Below are positions 1 to 31,752 of a DNA stretch of 64,000 nt, one piece after another. The notes under the pieces were generated by a model. That model saw only the letters and a program-made list of their open reading frames with translations, had not been told where the DNA came from and did not search any database. The position numbers were made by a program, and so were the translations under genes. Within the stretch, counting starts at the first letter, position 1. Each line of letters opens with the position of its first letter. The DNA is from Lutraria lutraria (taxonomy: Eukaryota > Mollusca > Bivalvia > Venerida > Mactridae). The DNA lies in NCBI GenBank assembly GCA_964023205.1, contig OZ026835.1, positions 14,714,414 to 14,778,413 of the forward strand, in the 5' to 3' direction.

Positions 1-3000
1 AAATCCTGGCCATTCATTGCATAGCTAAAATTTTGAAGAAAAATTCACAGATCTATAAATATTAACTTGTTATTCTTAAATAGTCATAAAATCAACAAGT
101 AACATTTCCTTCAGAAGAAACATATACATATTGGTTTGTTAGATCTACAGGAGTGTCTCAGAGAATTCAGAATTAAAGCATGACTTACCAAAAACCTAAC
201 AACTGTCAAAATAATAAAACATCGTTATTTGTGACCATGAAATAAAGGAAGACTGTTAAGTTTCAACCATTGGAAGGACAACTGATTATTGTTACTGTGG
301 TTTAAGCTTACATACTGACCCAACATGTGTCACTAGGGATGGGAGACAACAAATAATGTACTTTTCAATGTTAAATATTGTTCTGGCGAACAGTAAATTT
401 CATTATAAACCTCAATTTTTTTTTATCAACCTTCAATAACTGAAAAAATTCTGGATGGAATATTATAAAAGGCACAAAGTTTAAGTTTAGGACGTTTTAT
501 TCCGTTTTCTTAAAAAAAAAACATTACAAAAATCTTTGTAAATGTATAAAGTCTAAGTCCGTAACACAACCCATTAAAATTGAATGAGACGAAAAAAGCA
601 GCAAAACAGCTAATTAATTGCTTTTAATTAGAAATTTCTTCACAAATTAATGAATTGGTGAGAATTAATGTTAATCATTATTCATTCATAAAAGCGGAAC
701 TGATTCATCAATTTCACACTAATGTTCACAATTGTAGCAAATAAGAAAATGTTTAAGTTAAATGCCGAGCATTTCCATGGTTATCGTATTCATAAAAATG
801 ATAATATAAATTATACATAGATAATCACTTGAATAATAAACTTGTTATATTGTAACATCAGTGTGATAATAAATGTTGTATTTGTGAAGGTGAATATTTT
901 TGGTAACTTTAAAACTTTGTCAAGATTTTATACACGACTGTTATATGTAACTGGTGGACTATACAATAGAAATATGTAACAATGAATCTATATTACAATC
1001 TAAATATGATAGAAATGTTATCCATTCATAGTGAATAAGGCATCAATTGTTTTTATAAAAATAAGCAAAAAATATATTCTATCCTCCTCCTCAACATTAT
1101 TACAGATTATTAAATGAACAACCTTTATATAAGGCTGCACATGTACTGGTTTGTATGAAATTTTAATATCCAGGGTTCAGTGCAACAGTGTGGTAACTCA
1201 TATTGAAATAAGAACAAATTACGACGGTGTTCCGCTGAGCCCTCGATATACAACACTGACAACAAAAACAGTTGAATCACGAAAGTTCGAAATGAAACTT
1301 GTAAATATACAGGTAAGTAAAATCAATTTATTCTAACATTCAATTAGTAAGTGTGAAAAACAGCGTTAAGTACTTTCCCATCTTATTACAGTGTAAAAAC
1401 ACATGATGGTATTTAAATTTATTATGAACTATTGCATTTTTCAGAGTTTCTGATTTTCAACTTTCCTATTAAATCTATATTGAGAATTAAAGGAAATTTG
1501 ACAGGACTGAAAAAGATTTTGAACTTTTGCACCTTTTTAACTTTTGCATTTTGAACTTGTGCGATTCAACCGTATATAATTGGTTAACAATATTGCGGGT
1601 ACTTTAAGTGTGATAATAATTCCATCATTATTTCAACCTATAACACTTGACAAGATTTTGTATAAAAAATCAAGACCAGCAGATAAAATGCATAAAACAA
1701 AAAGGTAAAGTAAAAAATGGTAAATGGTTAACAGTTATTAGATAACAAAATGATCTATATGGGACAAAAATAAAGATGATGACAAAAAGTGATAATTATT
1801 GTAACAACAATACATGCTTTGAGTACATGTATGATAATTCTGATTGATGATTTAAATGATAATAAAACAATGAAAGAAACTGAACAACAGTAAACTGAAC
1901 CATCTGAAATACTTGTATCCATTAATGTAAAACTGATTTATTTCATGTTTTATTACATTACAATATGTTTTGTAACTGTTATATGGTAAGGTTTCAGCAA
2001 CCAACAAATTTGAATACAATAGGATTACTTTGCATTATCAAAAACAATAAAATGTACCGGTATATCTAAATTTTAAGTACTGCAGAATCTATTTGAAGCA
2101 AATTTTTGTGTGTGAATACGATGGTATAGTTGTTTTCATGCAATGATGGTAACAATACACAAGAAGGTATTACCACATAAAACATTATGTTCACAACACT
2201 CCAAAAATAAGGCACCAATATATATAGATAAACGTTATCCTACAACAAGTGAAATACAGTCAAGCATGTATCACAACAAACGGCGATGATACATAGGCTA
2301 CGATTTACTAAATAATACTAACTTGAAAACAACTCTTGCAATTCATTATTTTGTAAATAAAACTTAAGTACAGTGACTAATACCTTATCATTTAAATGGC
2401 ACCAAGTCTTATACAAAACAGAACATTTCAAACATTTTTAACTCGGATTTCGTAAAGAAAACACTCAGTATGCAAGCTATGTGATACAGCATTTTAAAGC
2501 GAAAAACAAAACCACAGATTTCTAAAACACGCGTACATTAACTGAGGCAAGTATTTCTAAAACAATGACAAGCAGACTTTACATTAATCATAGCACTTTC
2601 AGGTATATTATATTACACTATTTACAGATGGTTTAAACAATACACATCATTTTAAAGAGTGAATGTACAAATGATCACTTGTTTATTACCTATTTGCATG
2701 TGTAAATAATTTATACATAAATAAGTCTTCAGGTAACAGGCAAACTTGTCTCCTCAACATAGGTAAAATGCTAAACAATTCATTTAGTACTTTTCACAAA
2801 AAAATTTAAACAACGACTGGATACATATATAGTTGAGTCAAGTCAAAACAATACATCACAAATAATCAAAACGCATGCACTGTTCACTGATTTAATAATA
2901 AATATAACAAGATAAAAAACCAAATGAAAGATATCACCGAACTATATCATGGCCTGAAATGATAAATATTACTATAATTTCAGTACTTCAAGACCGACTC

Positions 3001-3149
3001 CTGAGAGTAGAAACGTCTTAATCAATTCATAAGAAGATTAAAATGTTCCAGAGGGAGCATGTGCTTATAATGAATCATTAAGTTTGAGATTTAAGGGTAA
3101 AACTCTGATAATCTGAGAACTAAGTGTGATAACTGAATTAAGGCAACCC
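1..3149. other. TEAD 3' flank, AT-rich, no recognised gene
   Basis: This is AT-rich sequence downstream of TEAD. Apart from the exon-like segment at 1174-1312 I see no coding signal. Several minus-strand AATAAA motifs occur (plus-strand TTTATT, for example near 2682), so part may be 3' UTR. Confidence 0.4.
1174..1312 (+). other. Exon-like open segment on plus strand
   Basis: A 139-nt open stretch is bounded by ATATCCAG| and a perfect donor ATACAG|GTAAGTAAA. It reads VQCNSVVTHIEIRTNYDGVP and on to MKLVNIQ. It is locally richer in CpG (ACGACGG, TCCGCTG, CTCGAT) than its surroundings. I do not recognise the peptide, the polypyrimidine tract is weak and no partner exon was found. It could be an exon of a gene lying to the left, or chance. 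Confidence 0.2.
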
Positions 3150-3159
3150 TCCAACACAA

Positions 3160-3390
3160 TTATTTTTGTCAAGGGAGTTAATTCATGAAATCATCCTATT
3201 CTCAATGTTTATGGACCCAGTTCAGTTCTCACTGGGGTTCAAGGTCACACCAACAGTCAGAATAATTTGGCAACATTCCAGCTTCGATAGAGGAGGAAAC
3301 CCAAGGTCACAGCGGGGATTTGAACTCACAGCCGGGTCAGAGATAACAAGTCAGTGATCATTACTACTCAACAAGAGAGGACCCCCAATT
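3160..3390 (-). mobile_element. tRNA-derived SINE
   Basis: On the minus strand, from about 3385, a tRNA-like head has an A-box-like GTTGAGTAGTAATGA and a B-box GAGTTCAAATCCCCGC, followed by a degenerate body. Confidence 0.55.
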
Positions 3391-4956
3391 CAGCTCTCAA
3401 TTAATGATCCATTTCTAAAACTCGGTTTTGAACACCTTTTTTTTTGGTGTGGACTATTTAAAATTTTAATATTATTTATGATTTCTAGCCAATGTTTAAG
3501 ATGTAAACAAGTCCTAATAGAATAGGAAACAGTATATATTATTGCTTACAAATGAGTAAACACAAATTAAATGACAGCAGTATTAACTTAACGATAGGTT
3601 TGAATGCATATCATATGACCCATACTTATCTTACAGTCGTTGATGTACGGAAGGCACCCAGAAACAAATATTAGACCTTACTAAAATATTGCTTGCAAAA
3701 AGTAAAATATTTAAATTACAGTAACATAGAAACACGCTGGTCAATAACAACCTACAAGTTGTACAACATCATGTTTGGTAATACAATTATGATTATGGAT
3801 TTTATAATTTTTACAATAACGGACAGGTTTGTTCAGTGTAACATCAATTTGTACCTGATTTAATTCAATACTGTTTATACAACATGCAAAATATACCAAC
3901 CTATCCACTAAACTCAACCTGTGTATCAAATGGTAATCAAAATGTATTTGAGATTTTTAAGTAATTTCAGGGTTTACTTTAGGATACAGGAAGGCACTGG
4001 GCACTGGTAAAAAAGGAAAAAAATACAAGAAAGAGGCCAATTTTGGGAATATTTATAATGCAATAGGGGAAAAAGACTTTTTTTGGTGAAAAAGAATATA
4101 GTACCAAGTACTATATCAGGCTGATCTGTCCAGTGATTCTGGTCACTATCTTAAACAGTAGTAATTGAAAGAAATGACATACAATATATTACATAATTGA
4201 CAGACATAGCCACCTACACAACGTTCTTGCATAGTGAACTTTAACAACTTGAGATCATTTATATTACAAAAACCACCTATTACTTAATGTTTGACATCAT
4301 AATACCACTATCTAGACAATATACTCTTTATCCAGCATATCTATGGATGTCATTTTATTTCACATAAAAAACATTTGTGTCTTAAAATGGTTAAAATCAT
4401 TACTATCTTAAAAATAAAATTGCATCCATTTTTTCCATTCTCTTCATTATTCAAGTTTTTCTATAGTAGCCTTTAAGGTTATATACTACACACAGAATGT
4501 ACACATAGCACAAGTAACAATATTGTACATCTGTTTTTAAGTATATGGCCATCCTAGAGATAAATCATCTACACTGTACGTAGAAATATTACAATATTAC
4601 GCTATTGTTACATATTAACATTCTGGAAGACCACATTACAGTCATTTCCTTGAACTGGTAGTAAATACGTAGTGCACCAATTTTTCTATTTCGCTATGTC
4701 CTCGGGTTTTTGCAAGATAACTTTATCCGATATATTCCTTCAATTATAACAAGTAGAGATGTAAATCTCCGCACCGGCAAACTTTGTCATGAAAACTATC
4801 CATCATATTTGTATATATATATATATATATATATTGGCACAGGTGATAAGATACATGTATCTAGTATCTTATACTCTTGTATAAAAACAGCACAATCATG
4901 CTTCTATTGTACACTGATTAGATCACTAAAGTGTCCTATCACTATGGTTACTGATC
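3391..4956. other. Probable TEAD 3' UTR/flank
   Basis: AT-rich sequence lies directly downstream of the TEAD stop. A minus-strand AATAAA at 4354-4359, about 600 nt after the stop, is one candidate poly(A) signal. No ORF of interest was seen. Confidence 0.35.
4812..4834. repeat. (TA)n microsatellite
   Basis: About eleven TA units lie just downstream of the TEAD stop codon, in the likely 3' UTR. Confidence 0.95.
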
Positions 4957-23863
<18,907 letters not shown>

Positions 23864-24174
23864 GATATGGGGAACAAATGGTAAAATCCTGAAAGAAGAG
23901 AACATAATAAAGCATATAATATACATGTACTCAATGACTCAGATGCTTCACCATTAGTAAAAGTATTAGTTATAAACTTAAATCATAAGACATGGTGACA
24001 GGTCACATCATATAATTTCATAATACAATGCACATGATGCTAATTCTTGTCCCTGCAACCAGATCGACCTTTAATATTGCTCAGGACTGCAGGTTAGGGT
24101 TAGTGCTAGCACTGAGCAGTGACTATGACTATAAATTTCTAGGGTTCTAAGCAGGATACTCAGTAGACAGTTCA

Positions 24175-24340
24175 ACAAGAGCATCGAGAGTGATGCCAAC
24201 ACTCGTCTGTTCACCGCCTTAGTGAGGTCTATCTACCTATGAAGTTTTATGATACTACCTCTAAATAAGTTTCTGAGTTATGAGCTACATTAAAGTTTTT
24301 GCATGACGCATATGTCGCAGTGCTCAAAATTAAATCTAGA
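24175..24340 (+). repeat. Dispersed repeat (copy 1)
   Basis: It shares TTCACCGCCTTAGTGAGGTC, TCTACCTATGAAGTTT and TTTCTGAGTTATGAGCTACA with 51935-52095. It lies just upstream of the TEAD first coding exon. No ORF. Confidence 0.6.
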
Positions 24341-24344
24341 CTAA

Positions 24345-27300
24345 AAAAAATTCCTGCTGACATAACAGTAAAATTAATTAATGTGATCCTTTGGTACATA
24401 TTCTGCAGAGTCAGAAGCTATATTTTGCTTATTTGAGTCAAATGCATTTTAAGGATCAAAGTTCAAAAACCTAATATTGATAATTTTAAAAAGCAAGTTC
24501 TTCCAATATTTCAAACAGTATTTTGGTAAAAATATCGAACATCACAAATAGCAAACATGCATTTTGGTCTGACCTAATATAAGATTTCAGCTGAGAGACC
24601 AATCTCAAGTTTTATAAACTCAGACCCTGAACTACACATCTAATTATTTGGTCCAGACATGATCCAGAGAAGATGTTACATGTATATAAACTTTCAGTTA
24701 CCTATTGCTCGGAAATATGGAAGGAAATCGGCAAAAAAAGAAATATCAAAATATCACTCACTTAGAATTTTGAACATTACACAAGATAATGAAAGATAGT
24801 CCCTGGTTGATAATGGTTTCAAGTTACAAGTCAAAAAGACCCAGTCTCTAGTATAGCTTTGCTTCGTTAAAGTTCATCTGCTACTGTACTGATAAGTTAG
24901 TGATAAAAGATAACCAAGTTCTCAATGACCTCAGAGAATGATAGATGTTCTTTAAGTTACCTGGTAATACTGGAAAGATGTGAAGGGTTTTAAAGAAAGT
25001 CATGTTTTCAGTTACTTTACCAAATGATAGGTAGGTGACTGGTGAGGTCGCAAAACTTTCCTTTCTGATTTTTTGTCTAAACATATCTTTCTTTTACGAT
25101 TTCATCCCTAAATATGTTCATACTTTGCATTTTGCTGTCAGAAACTTCAGGTCAGCACAAAAAAATAGGGTAACTTTAAGTTTAAGGTCACCGTAAATGC
25201 GACTATTTTTTGGTCTGCACAAATTAGGGCATTGTTCCAGAGAGGAAGTTTGTTTATATGCAACAGTAATATGCTTTATATTAGTATTCATATAATATCA
25301 TTACATAATTATGTAAATCATATAATGAACTGCACCAAGATGACTTGACCAGAGAGAGCTCCCATGTTATTTGCTAAATACAAATATTTCCATTGCAAGT
25401 ATAAAATAACTACTTCCATAAATATAGTTGGACATCTGGGTCAAACATGTGCATCATTCAGAATTTGAGCCTGTGCAGTGCTTGTACCAACTTGGCTATC
25501 AAGACTTGTGACTTATATTATTATACTGGTGACACTGAGCTATGATGATTGACACAAACTTCAAAAACTTAACCGTATCATTTATGTCTTATAGTCTAGA
25601 TATTAAGACATTTATGAAATTAATGACTGCAAACAAATGTTTATACCACCATTTGTAATATGATAGAATCGCCAAGTTTCAAAGAAATGCCATCATATCA
25701 CAATGATATAGAAGTTTAATTGAAATACCAAATAAAAACTTCTTGCATGGCTGAAGAACTTAATTATTAACAAGCATTGTGACGATATTACAGTAATTAC
25801 AGTTTGTCAAACTGTAATTACTGTAATATCGTCACAATGCTTGACATAAAATGTTGTATTTCAAACTACTGTAGCACGATCGAGTTATTTCAATTAACAC
25901 AGTTAAAATTTATCTCTGCGGCTGCCTATAAAGTAATTAATTATAATAACAGTTCAATGTACAACTAAATTTCAAATAATAATATTCATATTATTTCAAT
26001 GATAATCTACACATTATCAATAACCTTGAATTATACATCCTTCAAGTTCATGTATGAATCTCCAACCAGCCCAGGTAACAAAAAGTATGACAGACAAAAA
26101 AGTACACAGTAATAATCTCATATAGTCCTCTGAACAATATTAATAACATTAAATTACAATACTACTGTAACAAGTTACAACAACCATAACTGATTCATAT
26201 TTTATAGTGTATATTAAACTTTGTAACATTATCATAAACACATGGGAGATTTAAATCAAAACATTTTTATAATTATATGAATGATGGTACGATGTTTCAG
26301 ACTTAAATGTCAAACTGGTCTTACTTAATGATCAATTTTACACAGCTATTTAATTAATAGCTAATGTACAAATGAACTAAGAATGGTTGTCAATCGATGA
26401 TTACATACATTCAACACAATATTAACAGACGAAATGGCAGATGTTAAAGAGACATACGTAAGAAATAAGCTTGAGTATAACATCATCAAACAAAAGAACT
26501 TAAATTCTGTTCAGAAATCTTGTCATAAACTGTGTGCAATAAAATTAGAATGAGCATGCAATTTAATACTTATCCATTCACCGTTTAACTTACACCATAA
26601 CATGTGCAAACAAAATTGTATCATGTGTGTTTCCCATGTATGAGACACATGCTGAACATTATTAGAGTCTGAATCAATTAACATAAACTCATATTATGTA
26701 TAATAGACCATTGTAAGTTCCATGCATATAGATTACTTGTGTCAAGAGTAAATAAAACCGCACTCCATCTTGGTAAGCAATAGATTGGATAAAAATTTAA
26801 CACAATTTTATCATAGATTGAACCCTTCCAATGCATGCCCTGCTGAACATTTAAAAAAATCATGTTTCTCAGGGTAATAAACTCACAATGGCTTACAACA
26901 TTGTAATCAGCATGCATTTGGGATAAGTCTTTCATTGTACTACATGTAACAATAAATGAGTATTATGCATAAACTTGAATTATAAAACCAAGCAGTCATT
27001 GAGTCAAATTGTACACAACTGTGTGAAATGTAGCAACACAACAGTATTAATATCAGTGTAGGGGTGACAAAGTGGTTTGTAAAAACATGCAGACAGAATG
27101 AAATGATAAACTTACATGATAAATGGGCATTCACAGCAAATATGATAAAAGCAAGCAGTATCTAAAAAACTGAAAACATGCAAGAAACATGTCACTTATA
27201 AAAAAGCAATCTGCAATTGATAAACACCTGTATCATAAATTCAGTGTAAGAAAAAATTCATTATAACATAAAAATTAAGTATACAACAAGGAGACAGAAA

Positions 27301-27640
27301 TAATTAATTCCAGCTGAATCAAGATTCTGTATACTTCCTGACACTAGTGACAGTGACAATGAGATATCTAATAATATTGATCAATATGAAATAATCATAC
27401 TTAATAATTAATAAATTTTAATATCAGTAACGTATACCAGGTAATGAGGTATAGCTGAATTTGCTGAAGTACATGCAATATGGTACTGCGACATGTACTC
27501 TGGGTTTGAAAATAAACTGCAAGCAAACACTGCAGTTTATTTGGGACATTGACCTACATCACGTAGTTTGTTCAAGACACGAGATTACCTACTAAATTAT
27601 ACACAGGTAGCTCAATTAACAATTACAATTCAACGCATAC
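24345..27640. other. Upstream of TEAD coding exon 1, no supported gene
   Basis: AT-rich and CpG-poor, probably the TEAD 5' intron if transcription starts near 28.1-28.3 kb. Apart from the palindrome at 25771-25843 I see no feature. Confidence 0.4.
25771..25843. repeat. Perfect palindrome, 36-bp arms, 1-nt spacer
   Basis: The left arm 25771-25806 starts CAAGCATTGTGACGATATTA. The right arm 25808-25843 is its exact reverse complement, with a single T between. Pairing stops abruptly at both ends (A opposite A). Confidence 0.97.
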
Positions 27641-27658
27641 TGTACGATACAAAACACG

Positions 27659-27883
27659 TTAAGCATATTCATAATCTTTGTGTATTTCCGCACCTTCATA
27701 ATGAGAATCACCATCTTGGATGCATGAAGTTATCGTGCATGCATCGCAAAGATACGTCTGCAAGTAGCTTTTTACCTCCCGCGCGCAGCAAGACGCGATA
27801 TTTTGGCTGGTGAAAACTTCGAACTGGGTCAAATCTTCTCCAAACTTATCACAAATAAAGCTCGCAATTATCAGATAATCCAT
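27659..27883 (-). CDS. Possible small Cys-containing ORF in CpG-rich region (74 aa)
   Basis: The ORF begins MDYLIIASFICDKFGEDLTQ, has a strong start context (ACAATGG) and lies in the most CpG-dense part of the window (GCGCGCAGC near 27780). It contains CC and CDAC motifs and no domain I recognise. A donor-like CGGGAG|GTAAAA after 27776 could make it a first coding exon, but joining it to the TEAD acceptor at 23888 is out of frame. It may instead be 5' UTR, a short uORF-type peptide or chance. Expression is unknown. Confidence 0.2.
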   Translation of the reverse strand: MDYLIIASFICDKFGEDLTQFEVFTSQNIASCCAREVKSYLQTYLCDACTITSCIQDGDSHYEGAEIHKDYEYA

Positions 27884-28107
27884 TGTGAAAGATATTCAAC
27901 ACAAATCGCGCATTAATAAAAGAAAATATCCAAAATCATGTGAAGTCATTTTCCCATCGAACATAGGCCGGAAGTCAAGTCTAAAACTATGACAAGTATT
28001 TCAGTGATTCGAAAACTGAGCCGACATTTTTCACTGTCCGAAGCTGTTTTTGAAACAAAAGAAGCTTGATTCGCTGAACTATCGAACTGAATTGAATGGT
28101 ACTTACC

Positions 28108-28350
28108 TAATCTATGTATCCGTATGTTTAAAAACAAAAATTAAAGTTTAATTTTAATGAATTTAACGAATAACTCAAGATTCAAAGGTATGTCAGGAAT
28201 GATACAAAGAATCTCGACTACGTACTCGATTACTGCGCACTGGACACGCGCATGGGAGGACCAGGTGTAAAGCAATAGCGACTCTGATTGGTTGATTTAT
28301 TCAACCGAAACCATATGTCGTCATACAGTGCTAAAAATATATACAAGGTG
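28108..28350 (-). promoter_or_regulatory. Candidate TEAD promoter region
   Basis: CpG dinucleotides are frequent here (six in 28201-28260 alone) while the surrounding introns have almost none. A CCAAT box on the minus strand (CAACCAATCAG, core 28287-28291) lies about 180 nt upstream of a strong donor (ATTAG|GTAAGT, exon end at 28107). That donor could belong to a non-coding first exon spliced to the 23888 acceptor. The link to TEAD is inferred from position and strand only; no TATA box at a convincing distance was seen. Confidence 0.35.
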
Positions 28351-28599
28351 TACAGATTTTACACAAACGAAGACGTTTATGTGTATTAACCTCTACGCTA
28401 GGCATGAGTCATTATACATGTACAGCGACACTGCATAAGTCGTAATTACACTCGTTATAATATAGTGTTTTGATGATTGACCACATTTATTGGTTCGTAA
28501 TCCTGATTAATACCGCCTTCTATAATTCGCGTTTAAAGTTCCTACTTTCGCTCAGTTATATACCGTACATCGCATTTTGAGACATGCGGCTGGGTTTCG

Positions 28600-30570
28600 C
28601 GTGAAGTTAAATTTAGTGCTTATGTTACTTCTACGTATAACTCGCGACTTAATTTTCATGGAAGTTCAAACGTCTTACCTCTCCTTTGTCGGGATTAATT
28701 TAGATAGACGCTACATTATTTATATATCTAAATATAGTAGATATATAGTGTTACACCACAGTGCACGTTACACTGTGTACAGTTATATATAATATATATT
28801 GTAAACGCACATGTTCTCTAGTAAACTTTTTTAACTTATATCAAAGTGGAACTAACTTTTTTCCGTGGTATAAAAGTTAAGCAGCAGTGCGATGAAAATC
28901 TAGGATGGACCGGGACTCTGAAGCCCAAAACAAAAAAAGCTTACTAAATTGTGCAGCACGAAAATCTGTTCAATGTAATAGACTCCGTGTTGAAATAAAT
29001 GAACTGGTTAGGTGTACATAATGCTAAAAAAGAAACACAATTCCAAACGGTAATAAAGGAATTAATAATTTATCAAAACCATACAACATCCGGATTGGTC
29101 ATATCATGCAAATATCTAGTCCATGAAATATGTTTTTAAATTTTATGTCAAAGGCGCACGTACGTGTACGTCTAAAGACGTTGCTAATTAAAAAGGAATA
29201 CTTCTTGATTCTGATTATGTTGATGCTAGTGTTAGTTAGATATCTAGATCAGTTGTTAGATCTGATTGCCAACGTTTATGAAAAAAGAAAAGTTTACGAA
29301 AAGACTGTTTCTTAAATGGAAATTATAGAAACTCATAAACGGCAACTAAAACATGTAGGCCTATATACATAGTTATAAAACATTTGTTGCATTTCTCATA
29401 AATTGAGCAAAATGCTCAGAATTGGCACCCACGCACACAAATAAAACTATGCGAGTAAGAGTATGAATTTACTAAATAACTGATTAAACATCGTCCATCT
29501 ATTTACTTAATGCAGATTTTTGTCAATGACACATGCACTTAGGGAACGTATTATTAAATTGATTATAAAAATATCAGTCCTCTTAAAGCGTCTACATAGG
29601 CCGAAAGTTTGTTTGTTTCTGGTTCCAGTCTCATTAAAACAGGATAAATAGGAAGGGAATCATCATTATTATTACAAAAGTATTATCGAGAGCGTGCGGA
29701 AAGGTAAAAAGTGAGACAGTGCATGGGTGTATCGTTCCTCGGGCCTAAAATCGAGGGTCGCGGGGGAAAACTAGGGTAGATCGTTTAGTCAGAAACAAAC
29801 ATTTTTACACCTTAGCTAGAGTTACAAGGATATGCAAAATAAGATTCCTAATATGAACTAAACAACACTGTGTTGAACTTTTTATTCTCATTTAGTTATC
29901 AACATTCATAATGAACATGTAGGGAAGTATATGATTAGTAATTGACTCCTATTATTGCTTCGTTATTATTATGTTAATCAAGATAATAGATTTTAAACAC
30001 ACAATATTTTGTATCAAAGGACCTCGTTTAAGATAGAAATCATTTTCATCGCTATCTCAGAAAATCCCTAGTTGCAGGGGTCGCCCTGAGGTCACAGACC
30101 CGTCATATATCCGTATTGTAAAATGTCAAAAACACCGTTATCAATGTCAACAAAAGACTAATACAAGACAAGCGTATTACAAAAGATGAAAATTGATAAT
30201 AACTATTCAATATAATCGATTTTCCGATGACATCTACATGACAGCCAAGTTAGGAAGTAATTCAGATCGTGACAAAAGAACCGCTTAACGCCCGAGCATT
30301 GACGAGTAGAACGAGTTTAAGCCGCTTTAGCCACAGACAGCGTTAGAATTTGTTACATTCTGAATACAATAGAATATACTTATTAGGAGAGATTGTGGTG
30401 ACGTTATCTGAGTTTATATAGAAAGATAACTGACGATTTAACCCGCATATCTATATAGCAATAAACTACACGACTTTTTTCTATTTTAGAAATTTATTCT
30501 TATTATTTGAGTCTATACGTTATAAATGCGAAATGACGAAATGATTGTTTAACAATACTTTTTAAGTACA
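28600..30570. other. Intergenic region between parvin and TEAD
   Basis: No gene was recognised. CpGs are more common than in either gene body (for example 29690-29780 and 30280-30350), as expected for intergenic DNA outside methylated gene bodies. Fragments such as ACTAGGGTAGATCGTT resemble dispersed repeats. Confidence 0.4.
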
Positions 30571-30572
30571 AA

Positions 30573-30635
30573 CAAGGACTTATATACATCAGGTACAACT
30601 ACCTGTATACATACATGTATGTATATAAGTCCTTG
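30573..30635. repeat. Inverted repeat, 17-bp perfect arms
   Basis: CAAGGACTTATATACAT (30573-30589) and its exact reverse complement (30619-30635) flank a 29-nt spacer that contains a further palindrome, CATACATGTATG. Confidence 0.95.
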
Positions 30636-30847
30636 GTACAAATCATCATAAATTGTCTGCGTATACTTCATGAAAAAATCGTTAAAGTAGACTGTTACAG
30701 AAGTTGCGTGTTACAGCACGGGTCTAAATCGTATGAATTGATTAATTGAGCGATTGTTATATACTTATTTCTCCCCTTTTAAGTTATCTGTCGTGTGGAC
30801 GGACAAAGCTATATGGTGGACTAGGAGGAGCTTATATTTTACTGTAA

Positions 30848-31618
30848 TGTGTGAAGTATATACATGTACCTGTTGAGTGAAGTATACACCTGTTGAGTGA
30901 AGATTGTATATTCTAGTTGAGTGAAGTATATACATGTTGAGTGAAATATACACAAGTTGAATGAAGTATATATATGTTGAGTGAAGTATACACCTGTTGA
31001 GAGAAGTATATACATGTTGAGTGAAGTATACACAAATTGGGTGAAGTATACACCTGTTGAGTGAAGTATATACATGCTGAGTGAAGTATACACAAGTTGG
31101 GTGAAGTATACACCTGTTGAGTGAAGTATGTATACTCTAGTTGAATGAAGTATATACATGTTGAGTGAAGTATGCACCCGATGAGTGAAGTATACACCTG
31201 TTGAGTGAAGTATGTATACTCTAGTTGAGTGAAGTATAAACATGTTGAGTGAAGTATACACAAGTTGTGTGAAGAATACACCTTTTGAGTGAAGTAAGTA
31301 TACTCCAGTTGAGTGAAGTATCATACATGTTGAGCAAAGTATACACCCAATGAGTGAAGTATACACATGTTGAGTTAAGTAACTTTAGTTGGGTGAATTA
31401 TACACTAGCTGAGTGAAGTAAACACCTGTTGAGTGAAGTATATACATGTTTAATATGGTATATGCATGCTTAATTTATGATATACTAGTTGAGTGAAGCA
31501 TACATCTGTTGAGTGAAGTATACACTTCTTGAGTGTAGTACACTCTTAATGGGTGTAGTTCACCCTTGTTGTGTGAAGTATACTCTTGTTGACTGAAGTG
31601 AACACCTATGTAACATAG
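30848..31618. repeat. Minisatellite, about 20-bp unit GTTGAGTGAAGTATACACCT
   Basis: Roughly 38 degenerate copies occur. Pairs often alternate between a TATACATGTTGAGTGAAG form and a CACCTGTTGAGTGAAG form, with inserted ATACTCTAGTTGAGTGAAG variants. Degeneracy rises after about 31380. It lies between the two genes. The long minus-strand ORFs across it are products of the repeat. Confidence 0.95.
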
Positions 31619-31752
31619 TATACACACATGCTTAATACCCTACATACTTGATGACTGAAATATACACTTTATGTTTCTAGTGTACTCAAAATTCTCACAA
31701 TTCTAATCTTACCCAACTATAGGGTGAAAGGTCACAAGTATAAACAGACCAT

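Noticed and set aside
30839..31366. 175- and 122-codon minus-strand ORFs rich in YTSLN/ILHST
   Set aside because: They are translations of a 20-bp minisatellite; open in more than one frame and without independent coding evidence.
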